The notes under the pieces are model-generated. The model did no database searches, had not been told where the DNA came from, and saw only the letters and a list, made by a program, of their open reading frames with translations. A program made the translations under genes and the position numbers. From assembly GCF_021390645.1 (NCBI RefSeq), contig NZ_JAJEJT010000005.1, positions 310,001 to 374,000 of the forward strand: 64,000 nt of DNA. The letters run 5' to 3'. Shown here piece after piece: positions 1 through 8,207 of the stretch. The stretch is from Paraburkholderia flagellata. GTDB taxonomy: Bacteria; Pseudomonadota; Gammaproteobacteria; Burkholderiales; Burkholderiaceae. Position 1 is the first letter of the stretch. Each line of letters opens with the position of its first letter.

Positions 1-380
1 AGCGGACTGCACCACCAGGAACGGCGCCTATACCTTCTCCTGCTTCGATGAGGTCAATCAGACCTGCTGCGATCAACTACTTTGACTGCCGGGAAAAAAA
101 CTAAGGAGAACGTTCTGCTGGCGCAGTACGACCTGAGCGTCCGCGCCGGCCGGCAAATAGCTTGTTCGGCGATCATGGATAGTCACCCCAGCTTTTACTT
201 GTGAGGCCGGTAATGGGGTGATCGTCCTTTTCGTGCGGATTCTGGCAATTAAAACTGAGAAATCTAGATTTATCAATGACTTGCAGTGCGCCTCGATCGC
301 GCCAAACAAGACGACCCGCAAAGCCTTGCGGCAGGCGGCTCGATGTCAACTTAGCGCCATTTTCTGCACGAAAAGTACGA
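1..380. other. Left-edge segment with no supported gene
   Basis: No convincing complete gene is present. One frame (positions 2-85) reads a Cys-rich tail ending in TGA and could be the 3' end of a gene that starts outside the window. A second short open stretch lies near 100-210. Neither has a recognisable motif. The segment lies next to a decayed hydrolase gene, so it may simply be degraded DNA. Confidence 0.3.
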
Positions 381-1115
381 CTACCCCAACAGGAACTTCT
401 CGATCAATTCAAAGAACTCGTCACGGACCGGTTCAAACAAAAGAAAATGTGCTCCGCGTTCCAGAAACTCAATGCGCTTGCGCGAAGCGCCGAGTCGGCG
501 ATAAAGCTCGAGAACGATATCTGGCGGCGTATCCTTGTCTTCGGTCCCAACGACCACCAGCGTCGATACAGCGATCGATTCAGGCTGGTAAAGCGGACGT
601 CCCGCCATCCAGAATCGGGCGATGTCATGAATCGAACCATTCGGCACGTACAGCGGCTTGCCATCGCGTGGCTCGAGCGCATTCATTAGCGTCTGCTTCC
701 ATTCCGAGCAGGTCACGATATTCTGGATCTCCGGCGAAAGCCCCAGATACCATCGATCCAGAAAGCGCTCCGGGTCAACGACGCGCCATGCCTCCGCAAG
801 CGTTCGCTCCGTAACAAGCGGCGATGGCGTACTGCGCAGCCATTGCGGCGCGTATAAAACCAGCGAGCGTATTTGTCGGTCTGAGCGGCTCGCGAACGCA
901 CCCGAAACTGTCGCGCGCCATGCCCAGCCGATCAAATCGACCTGCTCCGAGCGCCGCTCGTGGCAGATGTAGTCAAGCGCGTCGGCAAGGTCTCCTGGCG
1001 CCTGTTCGGTATCGGCAACAACAGCCGGTGATTCGCTGCTGAGGATGGCTTCACTCACCTTGATGCTCTGCGGCCTCGCCTGGCTGTCGGGGACGATACG
1101 GATCCCGATTCGCAA
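381..1115 (-). pseudogene. Alpha/beta-hydrolase remnant, N-terminally truncated, nucleophile Ser lost
   Basis: The frame encodes the C-terminal two thirds of an alpha/beta hydrolase. It has the strand before the nucleophile elbow (VDLIGWAWRA, about residues 59-68), a cap-like segment, and the late Asp and His strands (VVVGTEDKDTP and GAHFLLFEP). The elbow should read G-x-S-x-G, but Ala replaces Ser and Arg replaces the last Gly. No N-terminal sheet or oxyanion-hole HG motif is present. The only start is a TTG, and an in-frame stop lies at about 1146-1148. I read this as an inactive remnant. An alternative is a non-catalytic hydrolase-fold protein, which the missing N-terminus argues against. 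Confidence 0.65.
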
Positions 1116-1254
1116 TGCCCGGTTGAGGCTCGAGCCAGCCGTCCCTTATCTGATGATCTTTATCGGCATCAAGGCGCCGGCAACCTAGCACTCTTTTCAC
1201 TCGCTCGCGAGCGAAACGCTGTGCTACGTCAGTTTCGCGAGTGCCGGTTTTCTT

Positions 1255-1884
1255 CTACTTCGCCGCCTTGAGTACCGACCAGCCCGATTCGATATGCTTG
1301 CGCATCGCGAGCATGGCGGCAGTCACGTCGCCAGCGGCAAAGGCCTGGAGAATCTCCTCGTGCTCGGCCACGGCGTCGTTGCCGCGATCGTGCGCGGCGT
1401 TGATGATGTCGAACGGATAGCGCGCCCAGAGAATCTGGGTGAAATGCAGCGTCTGCGGCATGTCCGCTATGTCGTACATGCGCCGGTGAAAGCGATAGTT
1501 GATGCCTCGTGCGACCGCGCGATCCCCCTTGGCGAACGCTACGGCGAATTCCTCGGCGAGCTGACGCAGCTCGACGATGTCCTGCGCCTTGATCTTTTCG
1601 ACCGTGCCCTTCACGAGTTGCGTTTCGAGCAGAAGCCGCAAGTTCAGGATCTCCGACGATGCCGCCGCGTCGAACGGAACCACGCGCGCTCCGCGATACG
1701 AGTCTCCGCTGATATACCCCTCGGCCTCCAGCAGCTTGAGTGCCTCGCGTACGGGCGTGATGCTCAGGTGCAACTGCTCGGCGATCTCAGCCTGCTTGAG
1801 CCGCGAGCCGCGCGCAATCGCACCCGAGATGATTTGCTCGCGCAGGAAATCGGCAACCTGCTCTTCCTTGGTTCTGTATTCCAT
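1255..1884 (-). CDS. GntR-family transcriptional regulator, FCD (FadR C-terminal) domain
   Basis: This is a 209-residue regulator of the FadR/VanR type. The N-terminal winged helix-turn-helix includes AEIAEQLHLSITPVREALKLLEAEGYI. The all-helical FCD effector domain fills the rest, with the Arg/His-rich ligand positions in FHRRMY and EHEEIL. I chose the ATG that gives MEYRTKEEQ; a TTG 54 bases upstream is also open. The gene is the last on the minus strand of the dehydratase/CoA-transferase block, so it is the natural candidate for the repressor that reads the AGAATGCATTCT palindromes upstream of that block. That link is inference: no copy of the palindrome lies before this gene. Confidence 0.88.
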   Translation of the reverse strand: MEYRTKEEQVADFLREQIISGAIARGSRLKQAEIAEQLHLSITPVREALKLLEAEGYISGDSYRGARVVPFDAAASSEILNLRLLLETQLVKGTVEKIKAQDIVELRQLAEEFAVAFAKGDRAVARGINYRFHRRMYDIADMPQTLHFTQILWARYPFDIINAAHDRGNDAVAEHEEILQAFAAGDVTAAMLAMRKHIESGWSVLKAAK

Positions 1885-1975
1885 TTGCTGTAGTCTGGGC
1901 CGGTTGGGTCTCGATCTGATGACGCGCGTGGCGCGCAAGGTCCGGCCGCGCCACGGGCTCGCCTCCGGGCAGATT

Positions 1976-2785
1976 TTAAGCGATGTCGCCCGCGGCCGAT
2001 TCCGCGAGAATGCGCCGCGCTCGCTCGACCACGGGCTTGTCGATCATCTTCCCCGCCACCGCCGTCGCGGCGCCGCCACTCGCCGCAAACGCCTCGACCA
2101 CCTGGCGCGCCCAGTCGCGCTCCCCGGCGGACGGCCGGAACGCCGCGTTCACCGCCGCGACCTGCGCCGGGTGAATGCAGAGCTTGCCGCCAAAGCCGAG
2201 CGCGCGCGAGTAGGCGGCATCAGCCCCCAGCGCTTGCGCGTCGGCGAAACCGGTGCTCACCCCGTCCACCGGCGCCGCGAGCCCCGCATGGCAAGACTCC
2301 AGCACGATCTGCGTGCGCACGGCGAGCAGCGCGCCGCCCTCGTCGGCAATGCCGGTCTCGGCGCTGAAGTCCACGCTGCCGAAGGCGAGACGCGCCACGC
2401 CCGGCACCGCCGCGAGCGCGCGCAGCGTCAGATAGCCCCGCACGGTCTCGATGAGCGCGACGATGCGCCTTCCGGGCAACGCGTCGGAGGTTGTGCGTAG
2501 CGAGGCCTCGTCGGCTTTGGGCAGCATCACGGCCGCGCCCGGCGCACGGGCGAGCAGGCGCAGGTCGTCCTCATACCATTCAGTGCCCATCGCGTTGATG
2601 CGCACGAGCGTGTCGCGTCCGGCGCCCAGCCAGGCAGCCGCCGCTTCGCGCGCCGCACGTTTGGCCTCGGGCGCGACGGCGTCCTCCAGGTCCACGATCA
2701 CTTCGTGCGCGCCGCTCGCGACCGCCTTTTCGAAGCGCGCCGGACGGTCGCCCGGCACGAACAACAAACTGCGTGCAATCCGCAT
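1976..2785 (-). CDS. HpcH/HpaI aldolase / citrate-lyase-beta-like (CitE-like) CoA-ester lyase
   Basis: This 269-residue TIM-barrel protein belongs to the CitE-like family, which cleaves CoA esters such as malyl-, beta-methylmalyl- or citramalyl-CoA. The start RSLLFVPGDRP, the metal/substrate motif VDLEDAV, the strand VRIN, MLPKAD, the acidic ligand in LIETVRGY, the GSVDF motif and the C-terminal GKLCIHPAQ are all visible. The length is normal for the stand-alone lyases. It sits just downstream of two CoA-transferases and a MaoC-like dehydratase. That suggests it performs the C-C cleavage step of a CoA-dependent dicarboxylate pathway, for example citramalyl-CoA to acetyl-CoA and pyruvate. The exact substrate cannot be read from the sequence. 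Confidence 0.85.
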   Translation of the reverse strand: MRIARSLLFVPGDRPARFEKAVASGAHEVIVDLEDAVAPEAKRAAREAAAAWLGAGRDTLVRINAMGTEWYEDDLRLLARAPGAAVMLPKADEASLRTTSDALPGRRIVALIETVRGYLTLRALAAVPGVARLAFGSVDFSAETGIADEGGALLAVRTQIVLESCHAGLAAPVDGVSTGFADAQALGADAAYSRALGFGGKLCIHPAQVAAVNAAFRPSAGERDWARQVVEAFAASGGAATAVAGKMIDKPVVERARRILAESAAGDIA

Positions 2786-2795
2786 GTGCCGCCCC

Positions 2796-3377
2796 TCACT
2801 CGAACGTCACGTCGCGCGAAGTGCTGAGCGTGCAGAAGCGCCGCAGCCCCGCAATCGCGTTCTCGTGTTCCTCGGCCGTGATCGCGCAGCAGCAGTCTTC
2901 GAGCACCGTCATCGGGTAGTCGCGGTCGTGGCCTTCGCGCACGGTCGCCTGCACGACGGCGTTCGTCGAGATGCCCGAACAGAAGATCCGCCTGATGCCG
3001 TGTGCACGCAGGATCGCCTCGAGGCTCGTCGCATAGAACGGGCTCACGCGATGCTTGACGATGTCGAAGTCGCCGCTTTGCTGACTAAGGTCCGGATGCA
3101 CTTCGGTACCCCATGTCCCCAGCTTGAATATTCCGTTCTTGCAAGCGCCCGAAAAGATCGGCGAATCGGGCGGGCACTCGCGGTAGTCGGGCGAAAAGCC
3201 CACGCGCACGAAACCCACCGCAACGCCCGCGGCGCGCGCCTTGTCGATGGCGCGCCGCGTGTTCTCGATGATGCGCCGGCCGTTGACCTGCTCAGCATAG
3301 CCAGCCTTGCCGTTCGGGCCGTCCGCGTGGACCAGATCGTTTTCCATGTCCAGCACGAGATAGATTGCGTCTTTCAC
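2796..3377 (-). CDS. Isochorismatase-fold cysteine-hydrolase-family protein, catalytic Cys replaced
   Basis: This 193-residue protein has the isochorismatase fold. The Asp of the usual triad is present in VLDMENDLVH (D10) and the Lys in DIVKHRVSPF (K108). The third motif, normally G-x-x-T-x-x-C-V, reads GISTNAVV (135-142), so Val141 stands where the nucleophilic Cys is expected. The protein may therefore lack amidase activity and act more like an isochorismatase or a binding protein, or it may belong to a Cys-less subgroup. It ends 10 bases before the CitE-like gene and starts 46 bases after the CoA-transferase gene, within one apparent operon. Confidence 0.82.
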   Translation of the reverse strand: MKDAIYLVLDMENDLVHADGPNGKAGYAEQVNGRRIIENTRRAIDKARAAGVAVGFVRVGFSPDYRECPPDSPIFSGACKNGIFKLGTWGTEVHPDLSQQSGDFDIVKHRVSPFYATSLEAILRAHGIRRIFCSGISTNAVVQATVREGHDRDYPMTVLEDCCCAITAEEHENAIAGLRRFCTLSTSRDVTFE

Positions 3378-3423
3378 GTAATTCTCCTCGATCTCTTTCT
3401 CAATGGCGCGCGAGGCGCCGCCT

Positions 3424-4623
3424 TCAGCAAATGACGTCGCGCGCTTCCAGATCGGCGCGCTGCGCGCGGCTCAAGCCGAGCAGTTCGCCGAACACGTAGT
3501 CCTCGTCCTGCCCCAGCGCGGGCGTGAGCGAACGGATGCCCACGTCGGATGTCCGCGAGAACCGTGCGGGCGCACCGACGGCCGCGCGCGGGGGAAGATC
3601 CGGCGCGCTCACGTCGACCACGGCGGCGCGCGCGCGCAGATGCGGATCGGTCGCGATGTCCTCCATGTTCCAGGAGACGTGCGCGCACACGCCCGCCTGC
3701 TGCAGCGCCTGCGCGATGGGCTCGGCGTCACAGCCCGCGAGCCATGCGGCCACGCGTGCGTCGAGCGCCTCACGCCGTGCGAAGCGCGCCGCCTGCGTCG
3801 CATAGTCGGGATCGTCCACGGGCCAGCCCGCGACGCGCGCGAGGGCGCGCCAAGCCGCGTCGTCGCGCACGGCGAGCGTGAGCCAACGATCCGCGGTGGC
3901 CGTGGCGTAGACGCCATGCGGCGCCATGCAGGCGTCGCTGTTGCCGGGGCGCTGCGGCGTTCGGCCCGCGCTCGCGAGCACGAGCGCATCGCCGATCATC
4001 GCCGAGGCCACCTCGCGCGCCGCGAGATCGACATGCTGCGCCTGTCCCGTCACGCGCCGCTGGTGCAGCGCTGCGACCGTCGCGAGCGCCGCATGCAGAC
4101 CGGCTGAATGATCCATGACGTGGCGCATTTCCATGGGCGGACCGTCGCTGTAGCCGCTCATCCAGCCAAGACCGCCCCACGCGCCGAAGAGCGGCGCGTA
4201 GCCCGCGAACGACGAATCGGGCCCGCTCTGCCCGCACGACGAGAGCGAAAGCATGACGATGTCGGGGCGGCTCTTGCACAGCTCGTCGAAACCCAAGCCG
4301 AGCCGTTGGAGCACGCCGGGCCGGAAACTTTCCGCCGCCACGTCCGACACCGCGACGAGGCGCTTCGCCAGCGCAACCGCTTCGGGCTGCTTGAGATTGA
4401 GCCGCACCGAGCGCTTGTTCGACGACACCTGATCGAACGTGGCCGCCGACATGCGGCCATACACGGCGTGCGGTTTGCGAAACGCGTCGGGCCGGTTGCG
4501 GCTTTCGATCTTGATGCACTCGGCGCCGAGCTGCGCGAGCAGGTGCGTGCAGAACGGCCCCGCCGCATGAATCGTGAAATCGGCGATGCGTACGCCGGCG
4601 AGCGGCGCCCCGGCTGGCTTCAT
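3424..4623 (-). CDS. CaiB/BaiF (class III) CoA-transferase, candidate catalytic subunit
   Basis: This 399-residue class III CoA-transferase moves CoA between carboxylic acids through an aspartyl-CoA thioester. The N-terminal ADFTIHAAGPFCTHLLAQLGAECIKIE is the typical CoA-binding Rossmann start. The conserved Asp is present in VMDHSAGLHAAL (D171). The small domain near QRRVTGQAQHVDL follows. I chose the ATG giving MKPAGAPLAG, which overlaps the stop of the upstream gene in an ATGA and indicates translational coupling. Its neighbour upstream is a second CaiB/BaiF protein that lacks the Asp, so the two may form a heterodimer with this chain as the active one. Confidence 0.88.
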   Translation of the reverse strand: MKPAGAPLAGVRIADFTIHAAGPFCTHLLAQLGAECIKIESRNRPDAFRKPHAVYGRMSAATFDQVSSNKRSVRLNLKQPEAVALAKRLVAVSDVAAESFRPGVLQRLGLGFDELCKSRPDIVMLSLSSCGQSGPDSSFAGYAPLFGAWGGLGWMSGYSDGPPMEMRHVMDHSAGLHAALATVAALHQRRVTGQAQHVDLAAREVASAMIGDALVLASAGRTPQRPGNSDACMAPHGVYATATADRWLTLAVRDDAAWRALARVAGWPVDDPDYATQAARFARREALDARVAAWLAGCDAEPIAQALQQAGVCAHVSWNMEDIATDPHLRARAAVVDVSAPDLPPRAAVGAPARFSRTSDVGIRSLTPALGQDEDYVFGELLGLSRAQRADLEARDVIC

Positions 4624-5786
4624 GAGCACTCCTCCATGTCGTGTTCGCCGAGCGCCGGCACGCGCGCGTTGGCTGCGAGCGGCGTGCAGCGAAACTGGAA
4701 CGGCGCGACCAGCACGTCGACGGTCTCGCCGCCCGGCAGCGCGGTGCGCGCAAACAGGCCGCGCGCGCCTTCGTGTTCGCCCGCCAACACTTCCGCGGGC
4801 GTGCGGTACTTCGCGGCAGGCACGCCGAGCGCTTGGGCCCGGCTCACGATATCCTCCACGCGCTCGTGCGCCATCCACTCGCGGATGTGGCGGTTGATCT
4901 CGTCGCCGCGTCGGCTGCGCACCAGCGGGTCCCTGAATGCCACTTCGAGCGCCCACGCAGGCGATCCGAGCAGTTGCACGAGTGCGCTCCACTGACGGTC
5001 CTCAAGCGTGAGCACCTCCACGAAGCCGTCCTGCGCCTCGAACACGCCGCCGTAGCGGAAACTGCGCGTCGAGCGATGTTCGAGCGAGCCGTCGCCGAGC
5101 CGCTGCAGCGCGAAGGCTCCGACCGCGAGCGTCGCGTCCTGCACGGAGACGTCCACGTACTGGCCGCCCGCCAGCGGCACCGCCCACCACGCGGTGAGCG
5201 CGGCGAGCGCAGCCGCGCAGCCGCCTTGATAGCCCGCGAAATGGCCGTAGATCTTGAGCGGCGCGCGCTGCGGAAAGAGCTCGCCGGAAAGGCCGTTGGG
5301 CAGCAGATAGCCTTCGCCGCCCGCGTGCAGGAGGTTCACCTCCTCGCCGTCCCAATGCGCCTTCGGGCCGTGCGCGCCGAAGGGCAGCACCGAAACGTGC
5401 ACGAGCTGCGGGAAGCACTCGCCGAGCGTCTGCGGTTCGAGCCCTTGCGCCTGGCGCTCGGCAAGCGGCGTATCGTCGATCAGGATGTCCGCGTGCTCGA
5501 GTTCACGGTGGAGCACCGCGCGACCCGACGGCGTCGCGGGATCGCAAATGAGACTGCGCTTGCCCGCCGCCAGATACGCGAAGAGCGCGCTCTCGCCGCC
5601 CGCGTCGATGAACGGCGCCGCGCCGCGCAGGCGATGCCCGGCGGGCGGCTCCAGCATCACCACGCGCGCGCCCATCGCGGCGAGGAGCCGGCCTGCCCAG
5701 ACCGCCGCCACGGTGCGCGAGCGCTCCACGACGCGGCAGCCCGCAAGCGGAAGCGCGGTGTCGGCAGGTTCGTCGTTGGTTTGCAT
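4620..5786 (-). CDS. CaiB/BaiF-family CoA-transferase-like protein lacking the catalytic Asp
   Basis: This 388-residue class III CoA-transferase homologue aligns by eye over its length (LAGCRVVERSRTVAAVWAGR, then AAMGARVVMLEPPAG, and the late GGQYVDVSVQDA). At the position of the acyl-accepting Asp the sequence reads KIYGHFAGYQGG, with His182 in place of Asp. The first helix is also divergent. Its gene overlaps the next CoA-transferase gene by four bases. I infer a non-catalytic or substrate-binding partner of the downstream subunit, comparable with two-gene CoA-transferases of this family. An alternative is an independent enzyme using another residue. Confidence 0.82.
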   Translation of the reverse strand: MQTNDEPADTALPLAGCRVVERSRTVAAVWAGRLLAAMGARVVMLEPPAGHRLRGAAPFIDAGGESALFAYLAAGKRSLICDPATPSGRAVLHRELEHADILIDDTPLAERQAQGLEPQTLGECFPQLVHVSVLPFGAHGPKAHWDGEEVNLLHAGGEGYLLPNGLSGELFPQRAPLKIYGHFAGYQGGCAAALAALTAWWAVPLAGGQYVDVSVQDATLAVGAFALQRLGDGSLEHRSTRSFRYGGVFEAQDGFVEVLTLEDRQWSALVQLLGSPAWALEVAFRDPLVRSRRGDEINRHIREWMAHERVEDIVSRAQALGVPAAKYRTPAEVLAGEHEGARGLFARTALPGGETVDVLVAPFQFRCTPLAANARVPALGEHDMEECS

Positions 5787-5838
5787 GTGCTCCCCTCCCA
5801 GTTATGTGGTCAGGCGGCGGCGAGGCGCCGACGTGCGC

Positions 5839-7056
5839 TTAGCGCACGACCGGCAGTTCGAGGTCGATGCCGGCGCCATCGATGAAAGCGGGCAGCCGCA
5901 CGTCGCGCGAGGGCAGCGCCACCGTCGCGAGACCCGGCGTGGTCACTTCGCCGCGCTGGTTCACGGCCGCGAGTTCGATGTCGACAAGTCCCGCGCCGTC
6001 TTTGACGTACTTGCGCACGACCTTGCCCTTGCAGAACGTGGTGTCGCCCATGATGTTGAAGCGCCGCATTTCGGTGCGCACGCGCTTGAGAAAGCCCGCA
6101 TCGCCCATCCAGTTCGTGACGAGCGAGCACATCCACGACGAACGCTGCGGGCCATAGTCGTAGGTGCCGGGCACCCCCACTTCCTTCGCCACCGACTCGC
6201 GATGATGGCCGATGCCCGTGTACTCCACGCCGCCGCCCGCCTCCGGATTGCGGAAGAAGTGGCCCGGGTGCTTCACCGCCGTTTGCAGCACCACGCCGTG
6301 CGTATGGCCGCGCCCGCAACCGACGAGAAAGCCCATCGTGTCCATGAGCGAGAGCGGGCCGCGCGCGATCGTGGGCAGTTCCTCGCCTTCCTGCACGTCT
6401 TCCCAGTAGCGCGCGTTCGCCCCGCGAATCTGCTTCGGCTCGTCGAGCACCATCAGGTCGATGCGGTCGCGCTCTTCGTCGCTGTACTCATGCTGGACGA
6501 TTTCCTTGTACTTGCCGGTGTCGCGCGCGGCTTTGCGCTCGTGACGCGTGCAGGTGCCGAGCGCGCGCGCGACGAGTTCGCTGCGCTGGTTGTAGTAGCA
6601 AGCCTCGACGTACTGCAGCACGAGCCGGCCCGAGAATTTGCTTTCCTTTTCCTCGACACCGACCACGCGCTCGATGGCCGTGATGCGGTCGCCGGGACGC
6701 ACGTGACGGAACAGTTCCCAATCGTTGCCGGCATAAAAGCCGTGCACGCCTGCAAGACCCCAGCGCGTCCTGCCGAGCCATCCGAACGCCATCGGAAACA
6801 TCGGGTGCCCGACCATCGAGCCGAAGCGCGTGGAAGGACCGTAACCGTAGTCGCGATAAAGCGGATTCAGGTCCCCAATGCCGTTGCACCAGTTGCGCAG
6901 CGTATCGGGGCTTGCATCCTGCAGATACGGCCCTTCGGGACGCAGTTGCAGGCCGATCATCGCGCGCGCCTCCGCAATGGCCTGATCGGTGATGCGGCCT
7001 TCGGCCGGTGCGTTGCCCACGTCGCTTTGGGCAGGGGTGAGGATCGTCGTGTCCAA
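5839..7056 (-). CDS. FAS1-like/MaoC double-hotdog acyl-CoA dehydratase or hydratase
   Basis: This 405-residue protein appears to be an N-terminal FAS1-like dehydratase domain (residues about 25-180) followed by a second hotdog domain. Family features include the N-terminal segment GDLNPLYRDYGYG and the block HPMFPMAFGWLG. The start is a TTG with a good Shine-Dalgarno (ACGGAGAAG about 5 bases upstream); no ATG fits the domain start. It is the first gene of the minus-strand unit with two CoA-transferases, the isochorismatase-like protein, the CitE-like lyase and probably the GntR regulator. A perfect AGAATGCATTCT palindrome lies 42 bases upstream. Reversible hydration of an unsaturated CoA ester is the likely reaction; the substrate is unknown. 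Confidence 0.82.
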   Translation of the reverse strand: MDTTILTPAQSDVGNAPAEGRITDQAIAEARAMIGLQLRPEGPYLQDASPDTLRNWCNGIGDLNPLYRDYGYGPSTRFGSMVGHPMFPMAFGWLGRTRWGLAGVHGFYAGNDWELFRHVRPGDRITAIERVVGVEEKESKFSGRLVLQYVEACYYNQRSELVARALGTCTRHERKAARDTGKYKEIVQHEYSDEERDRIDLMVLDEPKQIRGANARYWEDVQEGEELPTIARGPLSLMDTMGFLVGCGRGHTHGVVLQTAVKHPGHFFRNPEAGGGVEYTGIGHHRESVAKEVGVPGTYDYGPQRSSWMCSLVTNWMGDAGFLKRVRTEMRRFNIMGDTTFCKGKVVRKYVKDGAGLVDIELAAVNQRGEVTTPGLATVALPSRDVRLPAFIDGAGIDLELPVVR

Positions 7057-7097
7057 GTGGCTTCTCCGTCGGTTAATCAGGTTTGTGAAGATGGTGC

Positions 7098-7109
7098 AGA
7101 ATGCATTCT
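7098..7109. promoter_or_regulatory. Operator candidate, perfect palindrome AGAATGCATTCT (site 1 of 3)
   Basis: A perfect 12-bp palindrome lies 42 bases upstream of the TTG start at 7056. The identical sequence occurs twice more at 15489 and 15575, in the promoter region of the transporter operon and the divergent CoA-transferase. I infer an operator for the FCD-type GntR regulator at 1255-1884. Confidence 0.7.
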
Positions 7110-7249
7110 TTTTGAGATAACGAAACGAACCCGCGAGTTCGTTACGCCCGCCAGTACCTGAGAGCGAGTTCGTTATTCGTGCAACCACGAGCACGGCCAC
7201 TGCGCGATCGGTTGCGTGCGCAACAGATCGCGCCGCGTGGCGCGCCCGC

Positions 7250-8173
7250 TCAGGCAGACAACACGAGCCCCGGCCGCGGCCATTGCGCTGCGAACAACTG
7301 GCCGTAGCCGGATAGCGTGATGAACGCTGTGCGCCGTTCCGGGCCGCCAAAGCAGATGTTCGTGCAATAGCCCTCGGGCGCCTCGTGGAATTCGAGCAGT
7401 TCGCCGCCCGGCGAGAACACGCTGATGCCGCCGCGTACCAGCGTCGCCACGCAGATGTTGCCGCTCTCTTCCACCGCGAGCGAATCGAAACGCTGATAAC
7501 CAGCGAGCCCATGGACGAGCCGGCCGCCATTCGGCGAAGGCCACGCTTCGTGGCCCAGTTCGCCTTGTCCGGTCACGGGATAAGACCAGAGGCGGCTCGT
7601 CTCCGTCTCGCTCACGTAGAGCGTGCGTCCATCGGGCGAGAGGCCGACGCCATTGGGCGTGAGCACCGGGTGCGCGGCGCAGCGGATGTGGCTGCCGTCC
7701 GCGCGCGCGTAGTACACCGCGCCGCGCATGATGCGGTCTTCGAATGTCTTGCCGAAGTCGGTGAACCAGAAGCCGCCGTCGCCATCGAACACGATGTCGT
7801 TCGGTCCGTGCAAGGGCACACCGCCACAATGCGTGTAGAGCGTCTCCACCTCGCCTGTCGCAATGTTCACGCGTTGGATCGACCCGCCGCCATAGTTGGC
7901 TGCGGCGCCGGTGGGGCGCGTGAAGCCGTCGTCGGTGCGCCAGCTGAAGCCGCCGTTGTTGCAGATGTAGCAGTGGCCATCGGGCCCGAGCGCCGCGCCG
8001 TTCGGGCCGCCGCCCACTTCCGCCACGACCTTCAGTTCACCGTCCGGCATCACGCGCGTGAGGCGTCCGGCGGCGATCTCCACCACCAGCACGCTGCCGT
8101 CGGGCAACGCCACCGGACCTTCCGGAAATTGCAGACCGGTCGCCATCACGCGGCCCTGCAGGGTGAGATTCAT
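7250..8173 (-). CDS. SMP-30/gluconolactonase/LRE-family lactonase
   Basis: This 307-residue six-bladed beta-propeller belongs to the SMP-30/gluconolaconase family, whose members hydrolyse lactones with a divalent metal. The metal-ligand and blade motifs are visible: the N-terminal Glu in LQFPEGPVALPDGS, the Asn/Asp motif in GPNDIVFDGDGGFWFTD, PNGVGLSPDGRTLYVSET and RFDSLAVEESGNI. The ATG giving MNLTLQG has a GGGAG five bases upstream. An ATG 12 bases further upstream is also possible. The gene is the last of the Liv-type transporter operon, 35 bases after the LivF-like gene. That suggests a ring-opening step on the imported substrate. Confidence 0.85.
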   Translation of the reverse strand: MNLTLQGRVMATGLQFPEGPVALPDGSVLVVEIAAGRLTRVMPDGELKVVAEVGGGPNGAALGPDGHCYICNNGGFSWRTDDGFTRPTGAAANYGGGSIQRVNIATGEVETLYTHCGGVPLHGPNDIVFDGDGGFWFTDFGKTFEDRIMRGAVYYARADGSHIRCAAHPVLTPNGVGLSPDGRTLYVSETETSRLWSYPVTGQGELGHEAWPSPNGGRLVHGLAGYQRFDSLAVEESGNICVATLVRGGISVFSPGGELLEFHEAPEGYCTNICFGGPERRTAFITLSGYGQLFAAQWPRPGLVLSA

Positions 8174-8207
8174 GCGAGCTCCCATAATCGCCGTGCCCTC
8201 TTCAGTC

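Noticed and set aside
1201..1214. Perfect 14-bp palindrome TCGCTCGCGAGCGA downstream of the first GntR gene
   Set aside because: It has no loop and no T-run. In GC-rich DNA such self-complementary strings are common, so I did not call a terminator or operator.
2451..3434. Long plus-strand open frame opposite the CitE-like and isochorismatase-like genes
   Set aside because: Its translation is Arg/Ser/Ala-rich low-complexity sequence with no domain. It is the antisense shadow of real genes.
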